Assembly: GCA_020025425.1 (NCBI GenBank)
Contig: JAHHSD010000054.1
Coordinates: 1 to 10,077 of the forward strand
Direction of reading: 5' to 3'
DNA length: 10,077 nt
Source of the DNA: Oscillospiraceae bacterium
GTDB taxonomy: Bacteria; Bacillota; Clostridia; Oscillospirales; Oscillospiraceae
Each line of letters begins with the position of its first letter. Position 1 is the stretch's first letter. Under the pieces are notes generated by a model. The model had not been told where the DNA came from. It did not search any database and saw only the letters and a list, made by a program, of their open reading frames with translations. Below, piece after piece: positions 1-5,353 of this stretch. The translations under genes were made by a program, and so were the position numbers.

Positions 1-68
1 CCCGCCCCGTCGGCGGTGTAGCCCTGGATTTCCAGGGGATGGACGGTATTTTTCTTCAGCTCGGTCAT
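1..68 (-). CDS. Probable 23S rRNA (uracil-C5)-methyltransferase, N-terminus only (partial)
   Basis: The gene runs off the left edge, so only 22 codons plus two bases are visible. They read MTELKKNTVHPLEIQGYTAD followed by GAG. The pattern of Lys-rich start, then a hydrophobic strand, then a 'G..DGAG' turn resembles the opening of the TRAM RNA-binding domain found at the N-terminus of RlmD/RlmCD-type SAM-dependent uracil methyltransferases, which methylate C5 of 23S rRNA uridines. The ATG at 68-66 is preceded by a GAGGG-containing ribosome binding site and an extended -10 promoter, which supports this start. Other TRAM proteins (MiaB/RimO type) carry the domain at the C-terminus, so they fit less well. 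With so few residues the family call is tentative. Confidence 0.45.
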   Translation of the reverse strand, partial: MTELKKNTVHPLEIQGYTADGA

Positions 69-105
69 GGAGGGTCCCTCGTTTCCTTGAAATTTGTTAT
101 TTTCT

Positions 106-135
106 ATCATATCACGGCCTGACAGGGTCCGTAAA
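106..135 (-). promoter_or_regulatory. Sigma-A promoter for the leftmost minus-strand gene
   Basis: Read on the minus strand, the sequence has TTTACG (135-130), an 18-base spacer, then TATGAT (111-106). A TG one base ahead of the -10 makes it an extended -10. The likely start site lies near 99, giving a leader of about 30 bases before the ATG at 68. It sits between the terminator of the upstream Dabb gene and this gene, so the two are probably transcribed separately. Confidence 0.55.
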
Positions 136-148
136 GCGTCATTCCAGC

Positions 149-179
149 AAAAAAGCAGGGACAGCAGTCCCTGCCTTTT
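149..179 (-). terminator. Intrinsic terminator after the Dabb gene
   Basis: A perfect 8-bp stem GCAGGGAC/GTCCCTGC (155-162 with 167-174) has a 4-base loop. On the minus strand it is followed by six T (154-149). A shorter T tract on the plus-strand side (176-179) makes weak activity in the other direction possible. It begins about 16 bases beyond the stop codon of the Dabb gene. Confidence 0.85.
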
Positions 180-194
180 GATGCACATGCAGGC

Positions 195-491
195 TCAGAT
201 CAGGTCGGTGCAGCGGCGGTCGCAGCAGTGCTCCTTGATGATCTGGACCACCTTCTGGTGCTCGGGGTGGTCCCGGTAGGTGACCAGATTTTCCTGCGTG
301 TCGATCTCGGTGTACAGGATCAGGTCGCAGTTGCTCTGGCCGCCGGCCTGGGGGAAAAACTCCAGCTTCTGCAGGCAGGGGATCAGGGCGGGCAGGGCGT
401 TGAAGCGCTCCAGCAGCAGCTGGCCCACCTCCTGCCGCTTCTCGGGGGACAGGTCTGGATTATAGTTCCAGGATACGATGTGGCGTACCAT
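195..491 (-). CDS. Dabb-domain (stress-responsive A/B barrel) small protein
   Basis: This is a 98-residue single-domain protein. It opens with MVRHIVSWNYNPDLSPEKRQ and carries the Dabb hallmarks: an N-terminal beta strand 'HIVxW', a central 'LYTEIDTQENLVTYRDHPEHQKVV', and a helix before the last strand. Members form dimeric ferredoxin-like alpha/beta barrels in the cytoplasm. Most bacterial members have no known substrate, although some homologues are enzymes or stress proteins. The frame continues 15 codons upstream to another ATG, but ATG 491-489 has an ideal AGGAGGT site seven bases before it and the Dabb fold begins there, so this start is preferred. It has its own promoter and terminator, hence probably a single-gene transcript. 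The C-terminal end is Cys-rich (CCDRRC), where the family usually shows hydrophobic residues and a 'VDYE'-like strand. The family assignment is firm; the function is unknown. Confidence 0.85.
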   Translation of the reverse strand: MVRHIVSWNYNPDLSPEKRQEVGQLLLERFNALPALIPCLQKLEFFPQAGGQSNCDLILYTEIDTQENLVTYRDHPEHQKVVQIIKEHCCDRRCTDLI

Positions 492-524
492 AGGGGATAC
501 CTCCTCGTGTATGATTCTGGCCCC

Positions 525-553
525 ATTGTACGTCAAGACCGGCGGTCCGTCAA
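525..553 (-). promoter_or_regulatory. Promoter of the Dabb gene
   Basis: On the minus strand, TTGACG (553-548), a 17-base spacer and TACAAT (530-525) lie about 35 bases before the ATG at 491. A second TTGACG (536-531) directly abuts the -10, so the hexamer occurs twice in the same orientation at 17-base spacing. The promoter fires away from the metal-transport promoter at 592-620; the two are divergent and separated by about 40 bases. Confidence 0.7.
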
Positions 554-591
554 CCGCCTGCCGCCGGCAATCGGTTCACAGGGAAAAAGCA

Positions 592-620
592 TTTACAAGA
601 GAGGTGAAATACAGTATAAT
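592..620 (+). promoter_or_regulatory. Promoter of the zinc/manganese ABC transporter operon
   Basis: TTTACA (592-597), a 17-base spacer and a perfect TATAAT (615-620) form a near-consensus sigma-A promoter. The expected start is around 627, giving a leader of about 57 bases before the ATG at 684. Nothing else nearby could drive the three-gene operon. Confidence 0.8.
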
Positions 621-653
621 AGATTGTCTCTTTATAGGTATCTGTCACCTTTC
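599..653. promoter_or_regulatory. Inverted repeat spanning the metal-operon promoter (possible operator)
   Basis: GAGAGGTGAAA (599-609) and, inverted, TGTCACCTTTC (643-653) match at 9 of 11 positions, with the core AGGTGA/TCACCT perfect. The left arm lies in the spacer between -35 and -10 and the right arm lies just after the expected start site, where a repressor could act. It does not resemble the Zur, MntR or AdcR consensus sequences I know. The arms are 33 bases apart, which is wide for one dimer. This is a suggestion only. Confidence 0.22.
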
Positions 654-683
654 AGAGATAAATCAAGAAAAGAAGGAACCACA

Positions 684-1625
684 ATGAAAAAACGAATCCT
701 GTGCCTGGCCTTCGCCCTGCTGTTTCTGCTGCCCGGCTGCAAACCAGACCCGGTCGAGACCGCCAGATTGAATGTTCTGACCACCACCTACCCCATCTAC
801 CTCTTTGCCAACACCCTGACCCAGGGGGTGGAGGGCGTGTCGGTGGAGCGGCTGGACACCGGCAGCATCAGCTGCCTGCATGACTACAACCTGTCCGTGG
901 GCGACATGAAGAAGATCGAGGGCGCCGGCCTCATCGCCCTGAACGGCGTGGAGCTGGAGGCCTTTATGGACGACGCCCTGGCCTCCGCCCAGGCCGCTGT
1001 GGTGGACTGCTCCCAGGGCGTGGAGCTGCTGGAAAATCTGAACCACCACCACGAGGAGGGGGAGGACGACCACGACCACGGCCACTACGACCCCCACATC
1101 TGGATGGACCCCGACAACGCCGCCATCATGGTGCAGAACCTGGCCGAGGCCCTGATCTCCGCCGATCCCGACCATGCACAGCAGTATGAGGCCAACCGGG
1201 ACCAGGCTCTGGAGGATCTGGACGCCCTGGGCCACGCCATCGAGAGGCTCTTTGAAGGGGCTTCGACCAAGGTCACCGGCCTTGTCACCTTCCACGACGG
1301 CTTCCAGTACTTCGCCAAGGCCTTCGATCTGCCCCTGCTGGCGGCCATCGAGGAGGAGGCCGGCAGCGAGGCCAGCGCCAAGGAGATCAATGAGATCACC
1401 GCGATCGTCAACGAGAAGCACATTCCCGTTATTTTCACCGAGCGCAACGGCTCTGACGCTACCGCCCAGGCCATCGCCCGGGAGACCGGCTGCACCGTCA
1501 GCGAGCTCACCATGCTCATGAGCGGCGAAAAGGAGGACCTGAGCGGCTATGCCGACGGTCTTATGCAGAACGCAGCGGCCATCATCAACGGCTTTGCCGG
1601 AGCGCGTATCGTGAGCGTGGGCTGA
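684..1625 (+). CDS. znuA: Zinc/manganese ABC transporter substrate-binding lipoprotein
   Basis: This 313-residue cluster A-I metal-binding protein captures Zn(II) (possibly Mn(II)) outside the cell and delivers it to the permease encoded two genes downstream. The signal peptide MKKRILCLAFALLFLLPGC has a lipobox LPGC with lipidation at Cys19. Likely metal ligands are His66 in 'CLHDYNLSVGD', His138 in 'YDPHIWMDP', His204 in 'TFHDGFQYF' and an acidic residue near Glu253 ('FTERNGSD'). A His/Asp/Glu-rich loop at 121-134 precedes the second ligand, as in ZnuA-type zinc proteins, and favours zinc over manganese. The frame is open far upstream, but the ATG at 684 is the only start giving a clean signal peptide, and AGAAGGAA precedes it. 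The gene heads the operon in order binding protein, ATPase, permease. Family confident; zinc versus manganese is inferred. Confidence 0.9.
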   Translation: MKKRILCLAFALLFLLPGCKPDPVETARLNVLTTTYPIYLFANTLTQGVEGVSVERLDTGSISCLHDYNLSVGDMKKIEGAGLIALNGVELEAFMDDALASAQAAVVDCSQGVELLENLNHHHEEGEDDHDHGHYDPHIWMDPDNAAIMVQNLAEALISADPDHAQQYEANRDQALEDLDALGHAIERLFEGASTKVTGLVTFHDGFQYFAKAFDLPLLAAIEEEAGSEASAKEINEITAIVNEKHIPVIFTERNGSDATAQAIARETGCTVSELTMLMSGEKEDLSGYADGLMQNAAAIINGFAGARIVSVG

Positions 1626-1628
1626 GAC

Positions 1629-1635
1629 AAAGGGG
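1629..1635 (+). promoter_or_regulatory. Ribosome binding site supporting a TTG start
   Basis: AAAGGGG lies ten bases before TTG 1646-1648. The next in-frame TTG (1670) has no purine-rich site upstream, and the nearby ATG at 1662 is out of frame. The site therefore decides the start of the ATPase gene. Confidence 0.55.
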
Positions 1636-1645
1636 CGTAGAAACA

Positions 1646-2449
1646 TTGAGAAAACTGAAACATGGTAAATTGGAATCAGGCTGCGCCGACGTCTGCTGTC
1701 TGAAGCTGGACGGCCTATCCGTGAAGCTGGAGGGGGACTCCATTCTGGAGGACGTGTCCTTCCACCTCCACTGCGGGGAGATCGTGGCCCTCATCGGCCC
1801 CAACGGGGCGGGCAAGTCCTCCCTGTTCCGCAGCATTCTGGGCCAGATGCCTTACCGGGGCAGCATCACCTTCTCCCCGGCCGGCGGCCCCGCCATCCGT
1901 CTGTCCGACGGCGCGGCCATCGGCGGGAGCAGACCCCTGGTGGGCTATGTGCCCCAGTCCCCCAGCTTCGACCGGGGGGACCCGGTGTCCGTGCTGGATT
2001 TCTTTACCGCCGCCACCGCGAAATGGCCGGTCTGGCTGCCTGTCCCCCAGAAATACCGGGACCGCTGCGCCGCCTGCCTGGCCCGGGTCCACGGTGAGGA
2101 CCTGCTGGACAAGGCCATGGGCGCCCTGTCGGGCGGACAGCTCCAGCGCGTGCTGCTGGCCCTGGCTCTGGAGCCGGTGCCCCATGTCCTCATTCTGGAC
2201 GAGCCCCTCTCCGGCGTGGACATTGAGGGCGAGCACCAGCTGCTGGAGATGCTGGACGAGCTGCGCACCGAGTACGACCTGTCCATCCTGCTCTCCACCC
2301 ACGACTTCGCCACCCTGCCCCAGTTCGCCGACAAGGTCCTGCTGCTCAACCGGCGTCTGCTCAAGGCCGGGACCCCCGACGAGGTGCTCTCCTCGCCGGA
2401 ATTTTATGAGACCTTCCATCTGCACGTGGGGAAAGGAGGCGGTCAGTGA
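1646..2449 (+). CDS. znuC: Zinc/manganese ABC transporter ATP-binding protein
   Basis: This 267-residue ABC ATPase drives metal import from the cytoplasmic face. Motifs in order: Walker A GPNGAGKSS (51-59), Q-loop 'YVPQ' (Gln104), signature LSGGQ (161-165), Walker B 'VLILDE' (181-186, catalytic Glu186), D-loop 'SGVD' and H-loop 'STHD' (His219). All catalytic residues are intact, and the length is normal for ZnuC/MntB proteins. It begins 20 bases after the lipoprotein stop and uses a TTG start. No ATG or GTG lies in frame before residue 26, and the fold begins at about residue 19 ('LKLDGLSVKLEGDSILEDVSF'). The resulting leader of about 18 residues carries Cys13, Cys17 and Cys18, which is unusual. 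The 3' end overlaps the permease ATG by one base (TGATG), so translation is probably coupled. Function is confident; the exact start is less so. Confidence 0.9.
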   Translation: MRKLKHGKLESGCADVCCLKLDGLSVKLEGDSILEDVSFHLHCGEIVALIGPNGAGKSSLFRSILGQMPYRGSITFSPAGGPAIRLSDGAAIGGSRPLVGYVPQSPSFDRGDPVSVLDFFTAATAKWPVWLPVPQKYRDRCAACLARVHGEDLLDKAMGALSGGQLQRVLLALALEPVPHVLILDEPLSGVDIEGEHQLLEMLDELRTEYDLSILLSTHDFATLPQFADKVLLLNRRLLKAGTPDEVLSSPEFYETFHLHVGKGGGQ

Positions 2450-3294
2450 TGGAGCTCTGGTATTCCATTGTGGAGCTTCTGCCCTTTGACTGGGCCCAGC
2501 CCGGCTCCATGTACTTTATGAAAAACGCCCTGCTGGCGGTGCTGGTCATCTCTCCTCTCTTCGGCCTGGTGTCCACCATGGTGGTCCACAGCCGGATGTC
2601 CTTCTTCTCCGACGCCCTGGGCCACTCCGCCTTCACCGGCATGGCCATCGGCGCCCTGTGCGGCCTGGGGGAGCCCACCTGGGGGGCCGTGGCCTTTGCG
2701 GTGGTCTTTGCCCTCCTCTTTAATCTGGTCCGCCGCCGCTCCAACCTGAACAGCGACACCGTCATCGGTGTGTTCTCCTCCACGGCAGTTGCCCTGGGCA
2801 TTTTCATCTCCACCCTGGGCGGCCGCTCCTTTACCAAGTTCAACACTCTGCTCATCGGCGACATCCTGTCTGTGGAGCCCGCCAAGGTGGGGGTGCTGGC
2901 CCTGATCCTGCTGCTGATGCTCCTGCTGTGGGCAGTATCCTTCAACCAGCTGATGCTGTCCGCCGTCCACCCCGCTCTGGCCGACAGCCGGGGCGTCAAG
3001 GTGTTCTGGCAGGAGGCCGGCTTCTCTGTGGCCATTGCGGTGGTGGTCACCGTCTCCATGACCTGGGTGGGCCTGCTGGTCATCAACTCCCTGCTGGTGC
3101 TGCCCGCCGCCGCCGCCCGGAACATCGCCCGGAACATGGCCCAGTACCACCTCATCTCCCTGCTGGGCGCCATCGTCGCCGGCATCGCCGGTCTGATGAC
3201 CTCCTACTACATCGGGTCCTCCGCCGGCGCGTCCATTACCCTGTACCTGTCAGCCTGGTTCCTGCTCACCTTCCTGCTGCGCAAAAAGGGCTGA
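2449..3294 (+). CDS. znuB: Zinc/manganese ABC transporter permease (ABC-3 family)
   Basis: This 281-residue integral membrane subunit forms the metal channel with the ATPase encoded just upstream. It is mostly hydrophobic, with eight or nine predicted helices. It shows ABC-3 landmarks 'FFSDALGHSAFTGMAIG' (about 50-66), 'SDTVIGVFSSTAVALGI' (about 103-119) and 'LVLPAAAARNIARNMAQY', the last region being the coupling loop that contacts the ATPase. ATG 2449 shares its A with the ATPase TGA and has AAAGGAGG nine bases upstream. A GTG three bases earlier is also in frame but less likely. It is the last gene of the operon, and the strong terminator at 3321-3354 follows. Confidence 0.92.
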   Translation: MELWYSIVELLPFDWAQPGSMYFMKNALLAVLVISPLFGLVSTMVVHSRMSFFSDALGHSAFTGMAIGALCGLGEPTWGAVAFAVVFALLFNLVRRRSNLNSDTVIGVFSSTAVALGIFISTLGGRSFTKFNTLLIGDILSVEPAKVGVLALILLLMLLLWAVSFNQLMLSAVHPALADSRGVKVFWQEAGFSVAIAVVVTVSMTWVGLLVINSLLVLPAAAARNIARNMAQYHLISLLGAIVAGIAGLMTSYYIGSSAGASITLYLSAWFLLTFLLRKKG

Positions 3295-3320
3295 CGGCCG
3301 CAGGCTTCACTCGTTTCCCA

Positions 3321-3354
3321 ACATGGGGGCCGGGATTCCGGCCCCCATGTTTTT
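3321..3354 (+). terminator. Strong intrinsic terminator of the metal transporter operon
   Basis: A perfect 13-bp GC-rich stem, ACATGGGGGCCGG with its complement (3321-3333 and 3338-3350), has a GATT loop and ends in TTTTT. It lies 27 bases after the permease stop and separates this operon from the serine dehydratase promoter that starts 14 bases later. Confidence 0.92.
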
Positions 3355-3367
3355 ATGCCCCGAGAGA

Positions 3368-3396
3368 TTTTATTTCCATCCCGCCTGTGGTATAAT
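3368..3396 (+). promoter_or_regulatory. Extended -10 promoter of sdaAB-sdaAA
   Basis: A perfect TATAAT (3391-3396) is preceded by TG one base upstream, giving TGGTATAAT. The -35 (TTTTAT, 3368-3373, 17-base spacer) is poor, as is common when the -10 is extended. Transcription should start near 3403, about 30 bases before the ATG at 3434. No leader structure is obvious. Confidence 0.75.
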
Positions 3397-3433
3397 AAAA
3401 AAATCCTGAAATTCTCCCTTTGGAGGACGTAGT

Positions 3434-4093
3434 ATGAATGTATTTGATATCATCGGCCCCGTGATGATCGGCCCCTCCAGCTCCCACACCGCCGGCGCGG
3501 TCCGCCTGGGCCGGGTGGCGTGGAAGATCCTGGGCGAGCGCGCCGTGAAGGCCAATATCCAGCTGTCCGGCTCCTTCGCCCAGACCTACCGGGGCCACGG
3601 CACCGACAAGGCCCTGATCGCCGGCATCATGGGCATGCCCACCGACGACGAGCGCATCCGCCACTCCCTGGAGCTGGCCCGGGAGAGGGGCCTGGAGTAC
3701 CATTTCACGCTCTGTGATATCCCCAACGCCCACCCCAATACGGCCCGCATCTCCCTCAAGGGGGCGTCGGGCACGTCTGCCGTGGTCCAGGGGGCCTCCA
3801 TCGGCGGGGGAAACATCCTGGTCACCCAGATCAACGGCATGGACGTCTCCTTCACCGGCCAGTATAACACCCTGCTGGTGCTCCACTACGACAAGCCCGG
3901 CACCATCGCCGCTGTCACCAACTTTATGGCCTATTCCGAGGTCAATATCGGCAATTTCCGTCTCTCCCGCCCCAAAAAGGGGGGCGAAGCCGTGATGACC
4001 ATTGAGGTGGACGGCGACGTCTCCGACGCCCTGATCAGCAGTCTGCGCATCCTGCCCAACGTGATCAACGTGGTACTCATCCGCGCCATTTAA
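3434..4093 (+). CDS. sdaAB: L-serine ammonia-lyase, iron-sulfur-dependent, subunit beta
   Basis: This 219-residue subunit pairs with SdaAA to deaminate L-serine to pyruvate and ammonia in the cytoplasm using an oxygen-sensitive [4Fe-4S] cluster. The N-terminal serine dehydratase beta domain shows 'MIGPSSSHTAGAVRLGRVA' (11-29), 'GSFAQTYRGHGTDKALIAG' (46-64) and 'HPNT' (100-103). A C-terminal ACT domain (about 146-219, starting 'TLLVLHYDKPGTIAAV') is the usual regulatory or dimerisation module of this subunit. The length is standard. GGAGG lies seven bases before the ATG. Only 12 bases separate it from sdaAA, so the two are co-transcribed. Confident. Confidence 0.97.
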   Translation: MNVFDIIGPVMIGPSSSHTAGAVRLGRVAWKILGERAVKANIQLSGSFAQTYRGHGTDKALIAGIMGMPTDDERIRHSLELARERGLEYHFTLCDIPNAHPNTARISLKGASGTSAVVQGASIGGGNILVTQINGMDVSFTGQYNTLLVLHYDKPGTIAAVTNFMAYSEVNIGNFRLSRPKKGGEAVMTIEVDGDVSDALISSLRILPNVINVVLIRAI

Positions 4094-4105
4094 GGAGGTC
4101 CATCC

Positions 4106-4987
4106 ATGTTAGAATTTGATTCTGTCGCAGCCCTGTGTCAGGCGGCCCGGCAGGCCGGGCAGACCATCTCCCAGGTGGCCCTGGACAGCCAGGCCGAGCA
4201 GCTGGAGCGCTCCGCCCAGGAGCTCTTCCGCCAGATGGACAAGCAGCTGGAGGTCATGTGCCAGTCGGTCCGGACCGGCATGGACCCCGCCCTGCGCTCC
4301 ACCTCCGGGCTCACCGGGGGCGACGCGGCCAAAATGCTGTCCTACTCCGCCGCCGGCGGGCTGAGCGGTTCCTTCCTCACCGGAGCCATGGCCAGGGCCC
4401 TGGCCGTCTCCGAGTATAACGCCGCCATGGGACGGATCGTGGCCGCCCCCACCGCCGGCTCCTGCGGCATCCTGCCCGGCACGGTGGTCACCATGCTGGA
4501 GGAGGGTCTATGCGACCGCCGGGCCGCCGTGATGGCCCTCTTTACCGCCGGCGCCATCGGTATGGTCATCGCCCAGCGGGCCTCCATCTCCGGGGCCCAG
4601 GGCGGGTGTCAGGCCGAGTGCGGCTCCGCCTGTGCCATGGCCGCCGCGGCCCTGGTGGAGCTGCGGGGCGGCACCCCGGAGCAGTCGGCCCACGCCTGCG
4701 CCATGGCCATCAAGAACCAGCTGGGCCTTGTGTGCGACCCGGTGGCCGGGCTGGTGGAGATCCCCTGTATCAAGCGCAACGTGGCCGGAGTGTCCCTGGC
4801 CTTTACCTGCGCCGATCTGGCCCTGGCCGGAGTGGAGAGCAAGATCCCCGTGGACGAGTGCATCGACGCCATGGGCCAGGTGGGCGACAGCCTGCCCTGC
4901 GCTCTGAAGGAGACCGCCCAGGGCGGTCTGGCCGTCACTCCCACCGGCCTGAAGCTGCGCGAGCAGGTGTTCGGCACCCAGCCCTGA
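4106..4987 (+). CDS. sdaAA: L-serine ammonia-lyase, iron-sulfur-dependent, subunit alpha
   Basis: This 293-residue catalytic subunit completes the enzyme made with SdaAB. Conserved blocks are 'STSGLTGGDAAKM' (65-77), 'AAPTAGSCGILPG' (113-125), 'GAQGGCQAECGSACAMAAAA' (163-182) and 'NQLGLVCDPVAGLVEIPC' (204-221). Cys168, Cys210 and Cys221 have the spacing (42 and 11 residues) of the three cluster-ligand cysteines described for the single-chain Legionella enzyme, so they are the likely [4Fe-4S] ligands. Unlike that enzyme, the chain ends in TQP with no C-terminal cysteine tail, so the tail-in-mouth fourth ligand is absent. AAGGAGGT overlaps the sdaAB stop region and sits seven bases before the ATG. 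There is no strong terminator after the gene. Confident. Confidence 0.97.
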   Translation: MLEFDSVAALCQAARQAGQTISQVALDSQAEQLERSAQELFRQMDKQLEVMCQSVRTGMDPALRSTSGLTGGDAAKMLSYSAAGGLSGSFLTGAMARALAVSEYNAAMGRIVAAPTAGSCGILPGTVVTMLEEGLCDRRAAVMALFTAGAIGMVIAQRASISGAQGGCQAECGSACAMAAAALVELRGGTPEQSAHACAMAIKNQLGLVCDPVAGLVEIPCIKRNVAGVSLAFTCADLALAGVESKIPVDECIDAMGQVGDSLPCALKETAQGGLAVTPTGLKLREQVFGTQP

Positions 4988-5004
4988 GGAAAATATTTTT
5001 CTCA
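4985..5004. repeat. AT-rich inverted repeat over the sdaAA stop codon
   Basis: TGAGGAAAAT and ATTTTTCTCA are near-perfect inverted arms (one G-T wobble) that include the TGA stop. As RNA this would be a weak AT-rich hairpin of six or seven pairs. It lacks a downstream T tract, so it is at best a weak terminator or an mRNA 3' stabiliser. Confidence 0.3.
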
Positions 5005-5010
5005 CGCGGA

Positions 5011-5023
5011 TTTTTGTCCGTCA
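5011..5023 (+). repeat. 13-base direct repeat, left copy
   Basis: TTTTTGTCCGTCA occurs here, just before the riboswitch promoter, and again at 5349-5361, just after the riboswitch terminator stem. The two copies bracket the regulatory cassette. Significance unknown. Confidence 0.5.
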
Positions 5024-5027
5024 CCGG

Positions 5028-5056
5028 TTGACAGCCGCTCTGGTTTGTGGTATGGT
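5028..5056 (+). promoter_or_regulatory. Promoter of the riboswitch-AGCS transcript
   Basis: A perfect TTGACA (5028-5033), a 17-base spacer and TATGGT (5051-5056), preceded by TG to make an extended -10. Transcription should start near 5063, placing the whole glycine riboswitch at the 5' end of the RNA. Confidence 0.8.
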
Positions 5057-5076
5057 ATCAACTACAATCGAATAGG

Positions 5077-5250
5077 ACAGATGAAGCGTGCAGGAAAAAG
5101 TGCTTGTCACTTGCCGAAGGAGTAACACTCTCAGGCCTCCCCAAGGGGAGCGAGACTGTACGCAGATGTGACTCTGGAGAAGCTCAACACGAGTGCCGAA
5201 GGTGCAACGCGCGGTCTGCCGCGCCAATCTCTCAGGCAAAAGGACAGAGG
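5077..5250 (+). promoter_or_regulatory. Tandem glycine riboswitch (two aptamers, kink-turn linker)
   Basis: This is a two-aptamer glycine sensor in the leader of the AGCS symporter gene. Aptamer 1: P1 GCGTGCAG/CTGTACGC (5086-5093 with 5156-5163), P2 AAGTG/CACTT (5098-5102 with 5108-5112), conserved GCCGAAGG (5113-5120) paired through GCC/GGC to CTCAGGC, and a short P3 GAGT/ACTC. An additional hairpin CTCCC/GGGAG (5137-5150) follows. Aptamer 2: P1 CTCTG/CAGAG (5172-5176 with 5245-5249), P2 around 5182-5194, GCCGAAGG (5195-5202), P3 GCGCGG/CCGCGC (5209-5214 with 5219-5224) and CTCTCAGGCAAAAGGACAGAG at its 3' end. Leader ACA (5077-5079) pairs with linker TGT (5167-5169). A GAT bulge and tandem G.A pairs then form a canonical kink-turn. 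Glycine binding presumably prevents the terminator at 5323-5353 and turns the symporter on, which is usual for this class. Class identification is certain; the direction of control is inferred. Confidence 0.96.
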
Positions 5251-5322
5251 AATTTTCACCCCCTTGCCGGACGCGGTTTTCCCGCATCTGGTCATTGTTG
5301 TTGGGGTATATTCCGTTTATCT

Positions 5323-5353
5323 CGGGCTGTGGTTTTCCACGGCCCGTTTTTTT
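5323..5353 (+). terminator. Intrinsic terminator in the riboswitch expression platform
   Basis: CGGGCTGTGG (5323-5332) pairs with CCACGGCCCG (5337-5346), ten pairs with one G-T wobble, around a TTTT loop, followed by seven T. It lies 73 bases after aptamer 2 and 32 bases before the symporter ATG, so it must be regulated by readthrough. I could not find a convincing antiterminator. A smaller hairpin with the same GGTTTTCC top (5273-5285) precedes it. Confidence 0.88.

Noticed and set aside
228..683. Upstream extension of the znuA frame
   Set aside because: It overlaps the divergent Dabb gene and the mapped promoter at 592-620. A start there would bury the signal peptide inside the protein.
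663..1646. 327-codon minus-strand open frame opposite znuA
   Set aside because: Repetitive Val/Gly/Gln composition typical of an antisense shadow; the plus-strand gene has full family motifs and a signal peptide.
5003..5022. CGGA/TCCG hairpin before the riboswitch promoter as a terminator of sdaAA
   Set aside because: Only four pairs, with the T tract in the loop and not after the stem; it cannot act as an intrinsic terminator as it stands.
5077..5080. Initial reading of ACAG/CTGT (5077-5080 with 5156-5159) as P1 of aptamer 1
   Set aside because: GCGTGCAG/CTGTACGC (5086-5093 with 5156-5163) gives eight continuous pairs and leaves the upstream ACA free for the kink-turn, so it is clearly the better P1.
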